This document shows, piece after piece, positions 8,847-16,945 of a stretch of DNA of 64,000 bases. The stretch lies in the NCBI GenBank assembly GCA_965221195.1, contig OZ244864.1, positions 1,116,001 through 1,180,000 of the forward strand, in the 5' to 3' direction. The position numbers and the translations under genes are program-made. This DNA is from Poriferisodalis sp965221195 (lineage in GTDB: Bacteria > Actinomycetota > Acidimicrobiia > Acidimicrobiales > Poriferisodalaceae). Below the pieces are notes generated by a model. The model searched no databases. It was not told where the DNA came from and was given only the letters and a program-made list of their open reading frames with translations. Position 1 is the first letter of the stretch; each line of letters starts with the position of its first letter.

Positions 8847-9623
8847 ATGCGCAGCCACGAAATCGATTACCAAATATTTGGCGATGACATGCAGTTCGTT
8901 GAGATTGAACTTGATCCAAGTGAGACTGTCATCGGCGAGGCCGGCACGATGATGTTCATCGAAGACGGCATCTCCTTTGAGTCGGTCATGGGCGACGGTT
9001 CCGAGCCCGATGAGGGACTGTGGGGCAAGCTGAAGTCCGCCGGCAAGCGGGCACTCTCGGGCGAAGGGCTGTTTTTGACGCACTTCACCAACACCGGGGC
9101 GGCGGGCAAAGCCAAGGCTGCGTTCGCAGCGGGCTACCCCGGCAAGATCATCCCAGTCGATCTGACGCAGTACGGCGGGGAGATCATCGCCCAACGCGAT
9201 GCCTTCTTATGCGCTGCAATGGGCACCAAGCTCGATATCGCGTTTCAACGCAACCTCGGCGCTGGACTCTTCGGCGGTGAAGGTTTCATTTTGCAGCGTC
9301 TATCGGGCGACGGCATGGCTTTCTTGCATGCAGGCGGTTCCATTCAGGCCATCCAACTCAACGGGCAGACGATCCGGCTGGACACCGGCTGCCTTGTGGC
9401 GATGCAGCCGTCATTGCGGTACTCCATCGAACGGGCCGGCAATCTCAAGTCGATGCTCTTCGGCGGTGAAGGTCTGTTCTTGGCCACGGTGTCGGGCACC
9501 GGTTGGGTGTGGCTGCAGTCGCTGCCGTTCTCGCGGTTGGCGTCGCGGGTGCTTTCCAACGCCGTCGGACCACAGGCCGACGACTCTCGCGGACCACTCG
9601 GCGGCTTGTTTGAGCGCAGCTAG
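8847..9623 (+). CDS. AIM24 / TIGR00266 family protein
   Basis: A 258-residue protein of the AIM24 family, which has a beta-rich fold of unknown biochemical role and is related to a yeast mitochondrial protein. Recognisable features are the D-Y-Q-I-F-G-D-D-M-Q-F-V-E-I-E-L opening, G-E-A-G-T-M-M-F-I near residue 32, the repeated G-E-G-L-F segments and A-G-G near the middle. Length and start fit the family. Its TAG stop overlaps the GTG start of the next gene by one base, so the two are probably co-translated. Confidence 0.85.
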   Translation: MRSHEIDYQIFGDDMQFVEIELDPSETVIGEAGTMMFIEDGISFESVMGDGSEPDEGLWGKLKSAGKRALSGEGLFLTHFTNTGAAGKAKAAFAAGYPGKIIPVDLTQYGGEIIAQRDAFLCAAMGTKLDIAFQRNLGAGLFGGEGFILQRLSGDGMAFLHAGGSIQAIQLNGQTIRLDTGCLVAMQPSLRYSIERAGNLKSMLFGGEGLFLATVSGTGWVWLQSLPFSRLASRVLSNAVGPQADDSRGPLGGLFERS

Positions 9624-10699
9624 TGCCCCAGCAGCAAACGGCCTCACAGCTCACTTCGAGCCGGGTCACAGTTGACGATCTTTTCGGTGCTCAAGAGGTG
9701 TTTCATGGCAAGGGCTGGACTGACGGGCTGCCCGTGATGCCGCCCACCGATGATGCCGTAGCTGCCTGCTTGGAATGGGCGATGCTGCCGCCTAGTCATC
9801 TCATAGGCATCGAGCCGGTGCGGGCGCGGTCCATCACCGCCGAAAAGGTGGCCGTCAATGCTGTTATGGCGGGATGTCTGCCGCCGCATTTTCCGGTCGT
9901 AGTCACGGCGCTCACTGCGTTATTGCAGCCAGAGTTTGCGCTGCATGGCCCCACGGCATCCACCGGCGGTTGCGCAGTCCTGCTGGTCATCAATGGCCCC
10001 ATACGGCGAGAACTTGCAATGGATGCAACGTTCAGCGCGCTCGGGAGCGCCGACCGGTCGCGCGCTGTCATCGCACGGGCAGTGCGGTTAGTGCTGGCCA
10101 ACGTGCTCGACATCAAGCCCGGCGGCATTGACCGTTCCACGCTCGGGCACCCCGGCAAGGCGGGCTACTGCATCGCTGAAGACGAAGAAGCCACCCAATG
10201 GATGTCGCTCGGCGATCAGCGGCTCGGTGTGGCACCTGCCGAGCGCGGCCAAGTGTCGTCGGTAACTGCGGTGGCCTCAATGGCCCCACGGCAGGTGATG
10301 AACGAGTGGACCACCGAGCCCACTGAGCTGTGCGAAACCCTCGCGGCGGAAATTCGGGCCAACCAACTCCACTACTCCATCTGGCCGGGCAACTACGTGG
10401 TCGTGCTGCCGCCGCAGCTGCGGACACACTTTGATGCCGCAGGCTGGTCGAAAGACGACATTGCCGCTTGCGTTTTTGAACGTGCGAAGGTGCGTCGGGG
10501 TGATTGGGCAGCCGTCGGCAAGGGCGCGGTGGTCAAAGGCCAACCAGAGCGCATGTACCGAGCGCTGGAATCGCCTGATGATTTGCTGATCGTGGCTGCG
10601 GGCGGCCCGGCGGGAGGCTTTGCAGCTGTGATTCCGCCTTGGCTTGGTACTCGCAGTCACGCAGCGACGGTGCCGGTGGGCGCGTGCGTGGACTGTTGA
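9623..10699 (+). CDS. Conserved protein of unknown function, likely partner of the downstream UGSC selenoprotein
   Basis: A 358-residue protein from the GTG at 9623. I do not recognise a named domain. Visible features are a G-W-T-D-G-L-P-V-M-P-P motif near residue 30, G-P-T-A-S-T-G-G-C near residue 110, and K-P-G-G-I-D-R-S-T-L-G-H-P-G-K-A-G-Y near residue 170, all Gly/Pro-rich loops like a metal or cofactor site. The last residues are A-C-V-D-C. The gene overlaps the AIM24 gene and ends 54 bp before the UGSC selenoprotein gene, so they may form one operon. My memory of this pairing with UGSC proteins in other genomes is moderate, not certain. Confidence 0.6.
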   Translation: MPQQQTASQLTSSRVTVDDLFGAQEVFHGKGWTDGLPVMPPTDDAVAACLEWAMLPPSHLIGIEPVRARSITAEKVAVNAVMAGCLPPHFPVVVTALTALLQPEFALHGPTASTGGCAVLLVINGPIRRELAMDATFSALGSADRSRAVIARAVRLVLANVLDIKPGGIDRSTLGHPGKAGYCIAEDEEATQWMSLGDQRLGVAPAERGQVSSVTAVASMAPRQVMNEWTTEPTELCETLAAEIRANQLHYSIWPGNYVVVLPPQLRTHFDAAGWSKDDIAACVFERAKVRRGDWAAVGKGAVVKGQPERMYRALESPDDLLIVAAGGPAGGFAAVIPPWLGTRSHAATVPVGACVDC

Positions 10700-10753
10700 A
10701 GGAATCGTCAGAGTTGTGATGCTGCCAAAGAGAACACAGCCAAGAAGAACACT

Positions 10754-11269
10754 GTGGAACTGCTGAACCCGACTCACGAACAAGACCCGCAGGGCTTCGC
10801 AGCGCCAGCTCGGCTCGCCACGCTGGTAGGTGCCACCGTCGGGATTATCTCCAACGGCAAAGAGAACACCGCCCCGTTCTTCGACCAAGTGGAGCGGCTG
10901 CTGCGGGACCGCCACGGTGTGGCCGAGGTGATCCGTCGGGTCAAGCCCAACTACAGCGCGCCTGCCCCCCATGAGATGCTGGCAGAGGCGATGGGCTGGG
11001 ATGCAGTGCTGGCTGGGGTAGGAGACTGAGGCAGCTGTTCGTCGTGCAGTCTGCACGATGCCGTTGCTGCCGAACGGGCAGGTGTGCCCGCTGTCAGCGT
11101 GATGACCAGCGCCTTCGTGAGCGCGGCTGAGTTGATGGCTCGTGTGCAGGGTGTACACGAGCACCCGTTCACCGTGATCGAGCACCCGATTGCCAGCGCC
11201 GACCAAGCAGGGCTTGAAGCTCGCGCCACCTCAGCGGTGGAGCAAGCTGTTGCGTTGCTCTTGACCTGA
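10754..11269 (+). CDS. UGSC family selenoprotein, in-frame TGA at 11027-11029 read as selenocysteine
   Basis: Read from the GTG at 10754 through the TGA at 11027, the frame stays open to the stop at 11267-11269, giving 171 residues with selenocysteine at position 92. The sequence around it is G-V-G-D-Sec-G-S-C-S-S-C-S-L-H-D, matching the defining motif of UGSC family (seleno)proteins. Both halves look like that family: the start M-E-L-L-N-P-T, the A-P-A-R-L middle, and after the motif A-V-A-A-E-R-A-G-V-P-A-V-S-V and E-H-P-I. Without Sec insertion the gene would be called as a 91-residue ORF and a separate short ORF from 11084 in the same frame. The biochemical function is unknown; a thiol/selenol redox role is inferred from the Sec/Cys motif. 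The genome must encode SelA/SelB/SelC/SelD elsewhere; none is in this window. Confidence 0.85.
11030..11071 (+). promoter_or_regulatory. Bacterial SECIS-like hairpin directly after the selenocysteine TGA
   Basis: Immediately 3' of the TGA, GGCAGC (11030-11035) can pair with GCTGCC (11066-11071). Inside it TCGTGCA (11042-11048) pairs perfectly with TGCACGA (11052-11058) around a GTC loop; a C-G and a G-U pair extend this stem. The apical loop begins 19 bases after the TGA. The upper stem-loop TGCAGTCTGCA closely resembles the fdhF SECIS tip TGCAGGTCTGCA as I remember it. Bacterial SECIS elements sit at this distance and bind SelB. The hairpin also lies in coding sequence, as expected. Confidence 0.7.
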
Positions 11270-11407
11270 CTGTGTTGAGTATTGACTGTGTTGAGTATTG
11301 TCGGCGGTCTGGCGAAGCGCTGCGGCGCGCCGTCGGAGCAGTTGCGCTGCACAGTCTGGGCTGCGCCACAGTCTGGGTTGCACAGTCTGGGTTGCACAGT
11401 CTGAGCT
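11268..11407. repeat. Short tandem repeats between the selenoprotein and VOC genes
   Basis: A 16-bp unit GACTGTGTTGAGTATT is repeated perfectly at 11268-11283 and 11284-11299. From about 11353 to 11407 the unit CACAGTCTGGGTTG and close variants recur four times. No protein is encoded here. The tandem units probably arose by replication slippage; any regulatory role is unknown. Confidence 0.75.
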
Positions 11408-11422
11408 GAGGAGCTAACAACG

Positions 11423-11899
11423 ATGGTCCAACCGATCCCCGATGACTACCCCCGTATCTCGGTGGCGCTGAGCGTCAATGGTGCTGCCGATGCGATCGAG
11501 TTCTACACCCGTGTTCTCGGTATGACCGAGCGGATGCGAGTGCCCATGGGCGACAAGATTGGCCACTCCGAGTTGACCTTAGGTGACTCGCTGGTCATGG
11601 TTGCCGACGAATTTCCCGAAATGGATTTCCACGCACCTCAGCACTATGGCGGTTCGCCTGCGCAGATGTCCGTGTACGTGGACGATGTCGACGCCGCTTT
11701 TGCCGCGGCGCTAGCGGCAGGTGCCACCGAGGTGCGGCCCGTCACAGATCAGTTCTATGGCGACCGCTCAGGCATGATTGAGGATCTTTGGGGCTACCGC
11801 TGGAACCTTGCGACTCATATCGAAGATGTGGACGCCGAAGAGCTAGCACGCCGCTCCGAAGCTGCAATGGCCGAGATGGCCGGGACATCCGACGACTGA
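11423..11899 (+). CDS. VOC family (glyoxalase/PhnB-like) protein
   Basis: A 158-residue protein with a single vicinal-oxygen-chelate domain: V-A-L-S-V-N-G-A-A-D-A-I-E-F-Y-T-R-V-L-G-M, then G-D-K-I-G-H-S-E-L-T-L-G-D-S near residue 50, and V-Y-V-D-D-V-D-A-A-F near residue 85, ending with the I-E-D-L-W-G-Y-R-W segment typical of PhnB-like members. The ATG at 11423 has GAGGAG about 9 bp upstream. VOC proteins bind a metal and act on varied small molecules; the substrate cannot be deduced. It follows the selenoprotein gene on the same strand, but 150 bp of tandem repeats lie between. Confidence 0.85.
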   Translation: MVQPIPDDYPRISVALSVNGAADAIEFYTRVLGMTERMRVPMGDKIGHSELTLGDSLVMVADEFPEMDFHAPQHYGGSPAQMSVYVDDVDAAFAAALAAGATEVRPVTDQFYGDRSGMIEDLWGYRWNLATHIEDVDAEELARRSEAAMAEMAGTSDD

Positions 11900-11928
11900 G
11901 CGGCCGGCAGTTTCAGCGGCCAACAGTT

Positions 11929-13380
11929 TCAGCGGGGACGCCTTTCCGCTAGAGCAACGGGGACGGCTGAGATTCCGAACAGCGCACCGGCTGCCGCTAG
12001 CGCCGTCGGCACTGATACCAGTTGTGCCGCGATGCCCAAACCGAGGCCGATAGCGACCTCTCCGACGGCCTGAGACTGACCGACGAAGGAGACCACAGTG
12101 GCCCGCACTGAAGATTCTGCGTGACGGTTCGCCATCGCCTCTGTTAAGGAATAGGCGGTCTCCCCAGACACATCTAGGACTGCCCAGCCAACAAGAGCGA
12201 CCGCGAACCACCCGCTGAGAGCAAGCGCCATCGCGCCGATGGCAGCAATAACCAAGAACCGCGCCAGCAGGAGCGCATCTTGGTGTCTGCTGCGCTCGTT
12301 GGTCTCAGAACGATCAAGATGCCGGTGAAGCCAAGTCATCATCGGGATCGCCAGTGCAGCCATCACGAACCAGGCAGCGCCGAAGAACAAGACGGCTTGT
12401 TGGCTGTTGAGTTGGCTGAGACCGAGATCAACTAGATGCAAGACAGAGAGCCGGTCGTTTGCTTCCCAAGCGCCTGCAGCGATCGCAGCCGAGAGGGTCA
12501 CGGCCAGCAGTGACGGGTTTCGACGCACGAGTCGCGCACCACGCATCCAAACAGCGAGTGCCTCTCGCCAAGCACTGACGCGCTGAACTGCGATGTCGCA
12601 GCTTGCAGCAGCGATACCGCCGCCTACGGCAGCGATGTTGTCGCCCGTAGCACAGCGACGGGGTGGCGTGAAGCCGGCCTCGCGCATGGTGACAGCCAGA
12701 TACCCGGCGGCTGCGATGACCATGATTCCTGTGGCTGTCATTGCTCCCCGTACCGACCATGCGCCGATCGCTGCCGCTGCGACCAGTCCGACCATCACAC
12801 CGATTGAACGGCAGATGGCGTGGCGCACGATGAGCACATCAACCTCACGCCCGGGGCTGGGTTGGAGTTGTTCGACGGTTTGTTCGACACTTTGTTCAGT
12901 CGATGGTTGTTGAGCTGCTGGTTGTTGGGCTGCTGGTGTGTCTGCATTGTGAACGAAGGTGGCGGTTTCGTTTGCCAGCAGCTGCGTCCGCCCCGCCGAC
13001 AGCACCGCTTGGTGAGCGAGTTCGTCGGTCATCCATGCGGTGGCTGCGCCGCTTTGCAGAGTCCAGCCGATGGCCCACAGCACCTGCCAGATGACCAGCA
13101 CGCCGAACAGTTCTGTCACCGGGCCTAGCACCATTGCTGCGCCCATCACGACATAAGCAGCGACCACGGAGCGCTTGCGGCCATACAGGTCGGCGATCAC
13201 TCCGGTCGGTGTCTCTGCAACGAGGATTGTGAGTACCAGAGCTGTGCCCAGTGCGGCGAGCCGGAAAGGTGAAAGCTCTAGATCAACCACCCACCAGACC
13301 ATCGCCGGCAGGCTCCAAGCGAACGCCAGTCCTTGAACGCCGCCCGCCAGCAAGAACAGCCGATCAGGACGTTGGCGCAC
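11929..13380 (-). CDS. Major facilitator superfamily transporter
   Basis: A 483-residue protein with about 12 hydrophobic segments. The MFS signature between TM2 and TM3 is visible as G-V-I-A-D-L-Y-G-R-K-R-S (near residue 60). A long Gln/Ala/Glu-rich cytoplasmic loop around residues 150-180 (P-A-A-Q-Q-P-A-A-Q-Q-P) separates the two halves and looks slippage-prone. It belongs to the sugar/drug-efflux-like MFS group with no assignable substrate. The start is a GTG at 13380. It is convergent with the VOC gene and divergent from the tag gene. Confidence 0.82.
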   Translation of the reverse strand: MRQRPDRLFLLAGGVQGLAFAWSLPAMVWWVVDLELSPFRLAALGTALVLTILVAETPTGVIADLYGRKRSVVAAYVVMGAAMVLGPVTELFGVLVIWQVLWAIGWTLQSGAATAWMTDELAHQAVLSAGRTQLLANETATFVHNADTPAAQQPAAQQPSTEQSVEQTVEQLQPSPGREVDVLIVRHAICRSIGVMVGLVAAAAIGAWSVRGAMTATGIMVIAAAGYLAVTMREAGFTPPRRCATGDNIAAVGGGIAAASCDIAVQRVSAWREALAVWMRGARLVRRNPSLLAVTLSAAIAAGAWEANDRLSVLHLVDLGLSQLNSQQAVLFFGAAWFVMAALAIPMMTWLHRHLDRSETNERSRHQDALLLARFLVIAAIGAMALALSGWFAVALVGWAVLDVSGETAYSLTEAMANRHAESSVRATVVSFVGQSQAVGEVAIGLGLGIAAQLVSVPTALAAAGALFGISAVPVALAERRPR

Positions 13381-13565
13381 AACTCCGCAGCCTAGAAACG
13401 ACTTCCGCCGCAGTCATCTCCAACTCACAGCTCCTGCCAGACGACCTCGGCATCGCCGCGCAGTCCAACGACGGCGCCAGCGCCGTGCAGTCCAAACAGC
13501 CAAGCAACGAGGGCCGCAACCGTGTTTACTTGACGTTTGCTTGCCGTCAGGTTGAGGAGGTGGCC

Positions 13566-14216
13566 GTGTCGGCAGTGGCCGAGGGGTTGAGGCGGCGGGC
13601 TGACGGGTTGTTGGCCTGCTGGTGGGGCGAAGGCCACGACGATTATGAGGCCTACCACGACACCGAGTGGGGCATTCCGGTTACCGATGACATCTCTCTG
13701 TATGAGAAGATGTGCCTCGAAGGCTTCCAGTCGGGGCTGTCGTGGCTGACGATCTTGCGCAAACGAGAGAACTTTCGGGCAGCATTCAGCGGCTTCGACT
13801 TTGAGGCGGTGGCCCGCTTTGGCGCAGACGATGTTGGCCGATTGCTGAGCAACGCAGGGATTGTTCGACACAGGGGCAAGATCGAGGCAACCATCAACAA
13901 CGCCCGGGCTGCATTCGCTACCATTGAGGCACACGGCAGCTTGGCAGCGTTCTTTTGGTCATTTGAACCCGAACCGGCGAGCCGACCAGCAGTCGTAGAT
14001 TACGAGTCACTCATCTCCATGCCGTCTACGTCGGAGTCAACGGCTCTCAGCAAAGCGTTGCGGAAGCTGGGCTGGCGGTTTGTGGGCCCCACCACCTGCT
14101 ATGCGCTCATGCAAGCGTCGGGCATTGTCAACGACCACCTAGAGGGGTGTCATAGGCGCCCCGCAGTTGAGGCTGCCCGCGCAAGGCTGCAACGGCCGAA
14201 GCTGACGGGGAAGTGA
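13566..14216 (+). CDS. tag: DNA-3-methyladenine glycosylase I
   Basis: A 216-residue Tag enzyme, which removes 3-methyladenine from alkylated DNA. The zinc-site residues of the E. coli enzyme can be matched: the Cys in L-A-C-W-W-G, the His in Y-H-D-T-E-W-G, and the His and Cys in N-D-H-L-E-G-C-H. The helix-hairpin-helix region G-L-S-W-L-T-I-L-R-K-R and the R-H-R-G-K-I-E-A motif are present. I chose the GTG at 13566 because GAGGAGG lies just upstream and the length matches the family; the open frame extends upstream to 13251 but overlaps the MFS gene on the other strand. Confidence 0.9.
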   Translation: MSAVAEGLRRRADGLLACWWGEGHDDYEAYHDTEWGIPVTDDISLYEKMCLEGFQSGLSWLTILRKRENFRAAFSGFDFEAVARFGADDVGRLLSNAGIVRHRGKIEATINNARAAFATIEAHGSLAAFFWSFEPEPASRPAVVDYESLISMPSTSESTALSKALRKLGWRFVGPTTCYALMQASGIVNDHLEGCHRRPAVEAARARLQRPKLTGK

Positions 14217-14263
14217 CTGAAATGGTCTCGAACTGAAATGGTCTCGAACTGAAATGGCCTCGA
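14216..14263. repeat. Three 16-bp tandem repeats carrying mini-ORFs before the LtrA gene
   Basis: The 16-bp unit with core GAAATGGTCTCGAACT occurs three times (14216-14231, 14232-14247, 14248-14263; the last has one change). Each copy carries an ATG. The first two form four-codon mini-ORFs (M-V-S-N-stop, 14222-14236 and 14238-14252); the third is the start of the LtrA gene. The first unit begins at the tag stop codon. Confidence 0.8.
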
Positions 14264-15459
14264 CTCGTCGCCAGTTGCTGCGTCAAATGTGGCAACCACC
14301 GCGCAGCTTTGAAGAGTTTGATGGTGAGCGCACGGTCAGCTTCTTGGAGTTGTTCTACGACCTCGTCTACGTCTCGCTGATCGCTGCTGCGTCGCATCGG
14401 CTCGCCCATCACCTCGAGTGGTCGGAGGTGGCCGTGTTTGCCGTAACGTTCTCACTGATCTGGGTGGCTTGGCTGAACGGATCCGCACAGTACGAGCTTC
14501 ACGGCCGCGAGGACGTGCGCACGCGCCTGTTCGTTTTTGTCCAAATGCTGCTGGTGGCACTTATGACTGTCTGGGTCAATGCAGGCCCCGACGGTCGCGA
14601 CCGCTTCGCTGCCACGTACTGCGTGTTTATGGCAGTGGTGGGCTGGCTGTGGTTCACGGCACGACATCGTTCCGGCACGCAGCTGCGCCGGGCGACGCGT
14701 CCGTTTATGGAACTGCTCGTAGCGACGGTCGTGCTTATGGCTGTCTCGATGCTGGTGCCCTCGTCCGCGCAGATGTGGGTGTGGGCCGTGACCGCGCTGG
14801 CGTGGATTCCGTCGCTCTTTGTGCTGTCGCGGCCGGGCACTCAAGCGTCGCAATCGTCCGGTGTGGTGTCGGAGTCGCTTGTGGAGCGGTTCGGTCTGTT
14901 CAACATCATCGTGCTTGGCGAGGTCGTGTTTGGTGTGGCGAACGGTCTGTCTAGCTCCGATCAGCGCTTTGAGACGTTCGCTGTTGGGTTGGTTTCCCTC
15001 GGCGTCGGATTTGGTCTGTGGTGGAACTATTTCGATCTCGCCGGTCGCCGTCTCCCACGCCAAGACCGCTGGAGCGTGTCAATTTGGGCAGCGGCACATT
15101 TGCCGCTCACGATGTCCATCTCTGCCGTGGGTGCTGTAACCGTGTACCTCACCGAGCACGCCAGCGACGGCCGAGTGGCGGCTGTGGCATCTTGGGTGTT
15201 CTGCGGAGCTACGGGCATCACCTTGGTGTCTCTCGCTGCCATCCTCAGCACATTGGGAGACTGGGACCGTCACCGGCGCATCTATCGGGCGACGTTTGTC
15301 GCTTTGATGCTCGCCGCAGTTGTAGCTCCGGCCTTTGGGGCTTGGCGACCGTCGCCGATCATTCTCGTTGCGGCCGTGCTGTCGCTGCTCACTCTCACGT
15401 GGTTTGTTGCCGTGCTGCGCTGGCTCGGTACCGCCGTCGCTGCTGAGCCAGGGCGGTAA
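14254..15459 (+). CDS. Low temperature requirement protein A (LtrA) family membrane protein
   Basis: A 401-residue polytopic membrane protein. The opening V-S-F-L-E-L-F-Y-D-L-V-Y-V near residue 30 is the hallmark of the LtrA family, followed by A-W-L-N-G-S-A-Q-Y and about ten hydrophobic segments, with F-G-L-F-N-I-I-V-L-G-E near residue 210. The family was named from a Listeria mutant; its biochemical role is unknown. The start ATG lies in the third copy of a 16-bp tandem repeat. Confidence 0.87.
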   Translation: MASTRRQLLRQMWQPPRSFEEFDGERTVSFLELFYDLVYVSLIAAASHRLAHHLEWSEVAVFAVTFSLIWVAWLNGSAQYELHGREDVRTRLFVFVQMLLVALMTVWVNAGPDGRDRFAATYCVFMAVVGWLWFTARHRSGTQLRRATRPFMELLVATVVLMAVSMLVPSSAQMWVWAVTALAWIPSLFVLSRPGTQASQSSGVVSESLVERFGLFNIIVLGEVVFGVANGLSSSDQRFETFAVGLVSLGVGFGLWWNYFDLAGRRLPRQDRWSVSIWAAAHLPLTMSISAVGAVTVYLTEHASDGRVAAVASWVFCGATGITLVSLAAILSTLGDWDRHRRIYRATFVALMLAAVVAPAFGAWRPSPIILVAAVLSLLTLTWFVAVLRWLGTAVAAEPGR

Positions 15460-15508
15460 CCGCTCAGCATCTTGGCATCTACAACTGTTGCGCGGGCAGG
15501 CAGGTAGC

Positions 15509-15826
15509 TCAGCAGTCCGCCAAGGCTGCGAGCGCTTCGCAAATCTCGTGGCTACGCCAGCCCAATGAGCCGATGCGTTCGGTGAGGAACGTCTTTCGGA
15601 TCGGTTGCAGATTGTCGAACGACGCGGCGCACTCGGTGGCCAGTCCTTGGTCGGGGCCCAGCGGAACCTCGGTAGGAATTGAGCGCACGGTGCGAGTGAT
15701 CGGTGCCACCACAAGCCATGTCAAGACCTCAACCGCGCTTGATCGGGTCACCACCAGCACAGGCCGACGCTGGTCATTCGCCTCTGCCCACCAGATATCG
15801 CCCTGCGTCGGAGTCGGAGTTACCAC
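15509..15826 (-). CDS. MazF/PemK-like toxin
   Basis: A protein of about 105 residues from the GTG at 15826. The P-T-Q-G-D-I-W-W-A-E opening and R-R-P-V-L-V-V-T-R segment are the MazF/PemK N-terminal strands, and V-A-P-I-T-R-T-V-R-S-I-P-T-E-V carries the Thr and Arg-rich stretch used by these endoribonucleases; the C-terminal part has S-F-D-N-L-Q-P-I. MazF proteins cleave mRNA at short sequences. Its start overlaps the stop of the upstream antitoxin gene, so the two are coupled. Confidence 0.85.
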   Translation of the reverse strand: MVTPTPTQGDIWWAEANDQRRPVLVVTRSSAVEVLTWLVVAPITRTVRSIPTEVPLGPDQGLATECAASFDNLQPIRKTFLTERIGSLGWRSHEICEALAALADC

Positions 15827-16068
15827 GGCTCTTCTGCGATCATTGATGCCGTCGCTGAGTCTGCCCACCCCATTTCCTGCTGGGTCTGAGGGAGGCGCCG
15901 GTAGCCGTCGGAGATGGCATCGCCGATCCGGCGGCGCTGATGGGTGTCAATGAGCGCAGCAAGGCCGCGTCGCACCGCGTCGGATCTTGAGTTGAACTCG
16001 CCTGTTGCCACCAGTTGGTCAAGCTGTGCTGCCATGTCCTCATCAATGCGGGTCACCAGTTGTGTCAT
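15820..16068 (-). CDS. Ribbon-helix-helix antitoxin of the MazEF-like pair
   Basis: An 82-residue protein with an N-terminal ribbon-helix-helix fold: L-V-T-R-I-D-E-D-M-A-A-Q-L-D-Q-L-V then S-R-S-D-A-V-R-R-G-L-A-A-L-I. The C-terminal half, rich in charged residues and ending A-E-E-P-W, should bind the toxin. It is the first gene of the pair and probably represses their shared promoter upstream of 16068. Confidence 0.83.
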   Translation of the reverse strand: MTQLVTRIDEDMAAQLDQLVATGEFNSRSDAVRRGLAALIDTHQRRRIGDAISDGYRRLPQTQQEMGWADSATASMIAEEPW

Positions 16069-16146
16069 GCATTAAGCATAGCGATTTGCAATGCGCCATG
16101 CACTATGCGTAGTGGTTTTTCTGTTGCTACAAGCGCTGCGGAATGC

Positions 16147-16839
16147 TCAGTCAGGGCTGATGATTACGGGCACAACGCCGTCTTCGGTGGCGAGATGGGT
16201 CATCGGTACGTCGTGTGGTTCGGACGGCAGCCGGTCGAAAACGAGTTTGGCGGGGGTCACACCGACTCGGGGACAATCTTCGGGAAGTTTGGCAAGTAGT
16301 TCGTCGAAGTAACCGGCGCCGTGTCCCAACCGGGTGCCGAGACGGTCGAAGGCCAGACCTGGCACCAACGCCAGCGCAATGTGCCGAGGCACCAACTTGA
16401 ACGCGTCTGCGGTGGGTTGGGGGAAGCCGTACCGATGCTGCTCGGTCTGATGCTGCCCGGCAGCCCCGATTGCCGGGTGCAGCGTTAGCGGTCCGACGGG
16501 GGGCGTGCGGGTCACAGCGAACCGTTGCCAGCCCAACCCATCAGCTAGCCCGTCTAGCGACAACTCGTGGGGCATCGCTCGGTAAAACAAAATCAGACCC
16601 GCTGACTCAGGCAGTGGCCCAGGCTGCGACTCACACTGTGACTCACACTGCAACTCACACAGGGGCATCGCATCAGCAGTACGGTGCCGGTCGAATTCGG
16701 CGATGAATGCAACTAGCCCGGCCACGACAGCCGCAGTGGTCGCTTCTGATACCAACCGTTGACGACTCCGAGCCCATCGCCGCCAGTCAGCCTTCGACCA
16801 GTCAGCCTTCGAAGTGTCTGCTCTCAGATGCCCGCTCAT
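16147..16839 (-). CDS. 5-formyltetrahydrofolate cyclo-ligase
   Basis: A 230-residue protein from the ATG at 16839. It converts 5-formyl-THF to 5,10-methenyl-THF with ATP. The C-terminal signature G-T-R-L-G-H-G-A-G-Y-F-D matches the family's phosphate/folate-binding loop, preceded by A-L-V-P-G-L-A-F-D. Two in-frame tandem duplications disturb the N-terminal half (S-K-A-D-W-S-K-A-D-W and C-E-S-Q-C-E-S-Q), which makes this copy somewhat longer than usual. The open frame runs on to 16878; the start is uncertain. Confidence 0.83.
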   Translation of the reverse strand: MSGHLRADTSKADWSKADWRRWARSRQRLVSEATTAAVVAGLVAFIAEFDRHRTADAMPLCELQCESQCESQPGPLPESAGLILFYRAMPHELSLDGLADGLGWQRFAVTRTPPVGPLTLHPAIGAAGQHQTEQHRYGFPQPTADAFKLVPRHIALALVPGLAFDRLGTRLGHGAGYFDELLAKLPEDCPRVGVTPAKLVFDRLPSEPHDVPMTHLATEDGVVPVIISPD

Positions 16840-16945
16840 CTCGCCGAAACTGCGAGCCGTGCCGCTGTGTGCAACCATTAATGTTCCGTGTTTCAGTTTC
16901 GCGTTTCAGTCTCGTGTTTCACACCCCAATTCGGAGGTTAGGTCG

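Noticed and set aside
10697..10699. The TGA ending the gene before the selenoprotein as a second selenocysteine codon (context Cys-Val-Asp-Cys)
   Set aside because: Reading through adds only a few residues without similarity to anything, and I see no hairpin comparable to the one at 11030.
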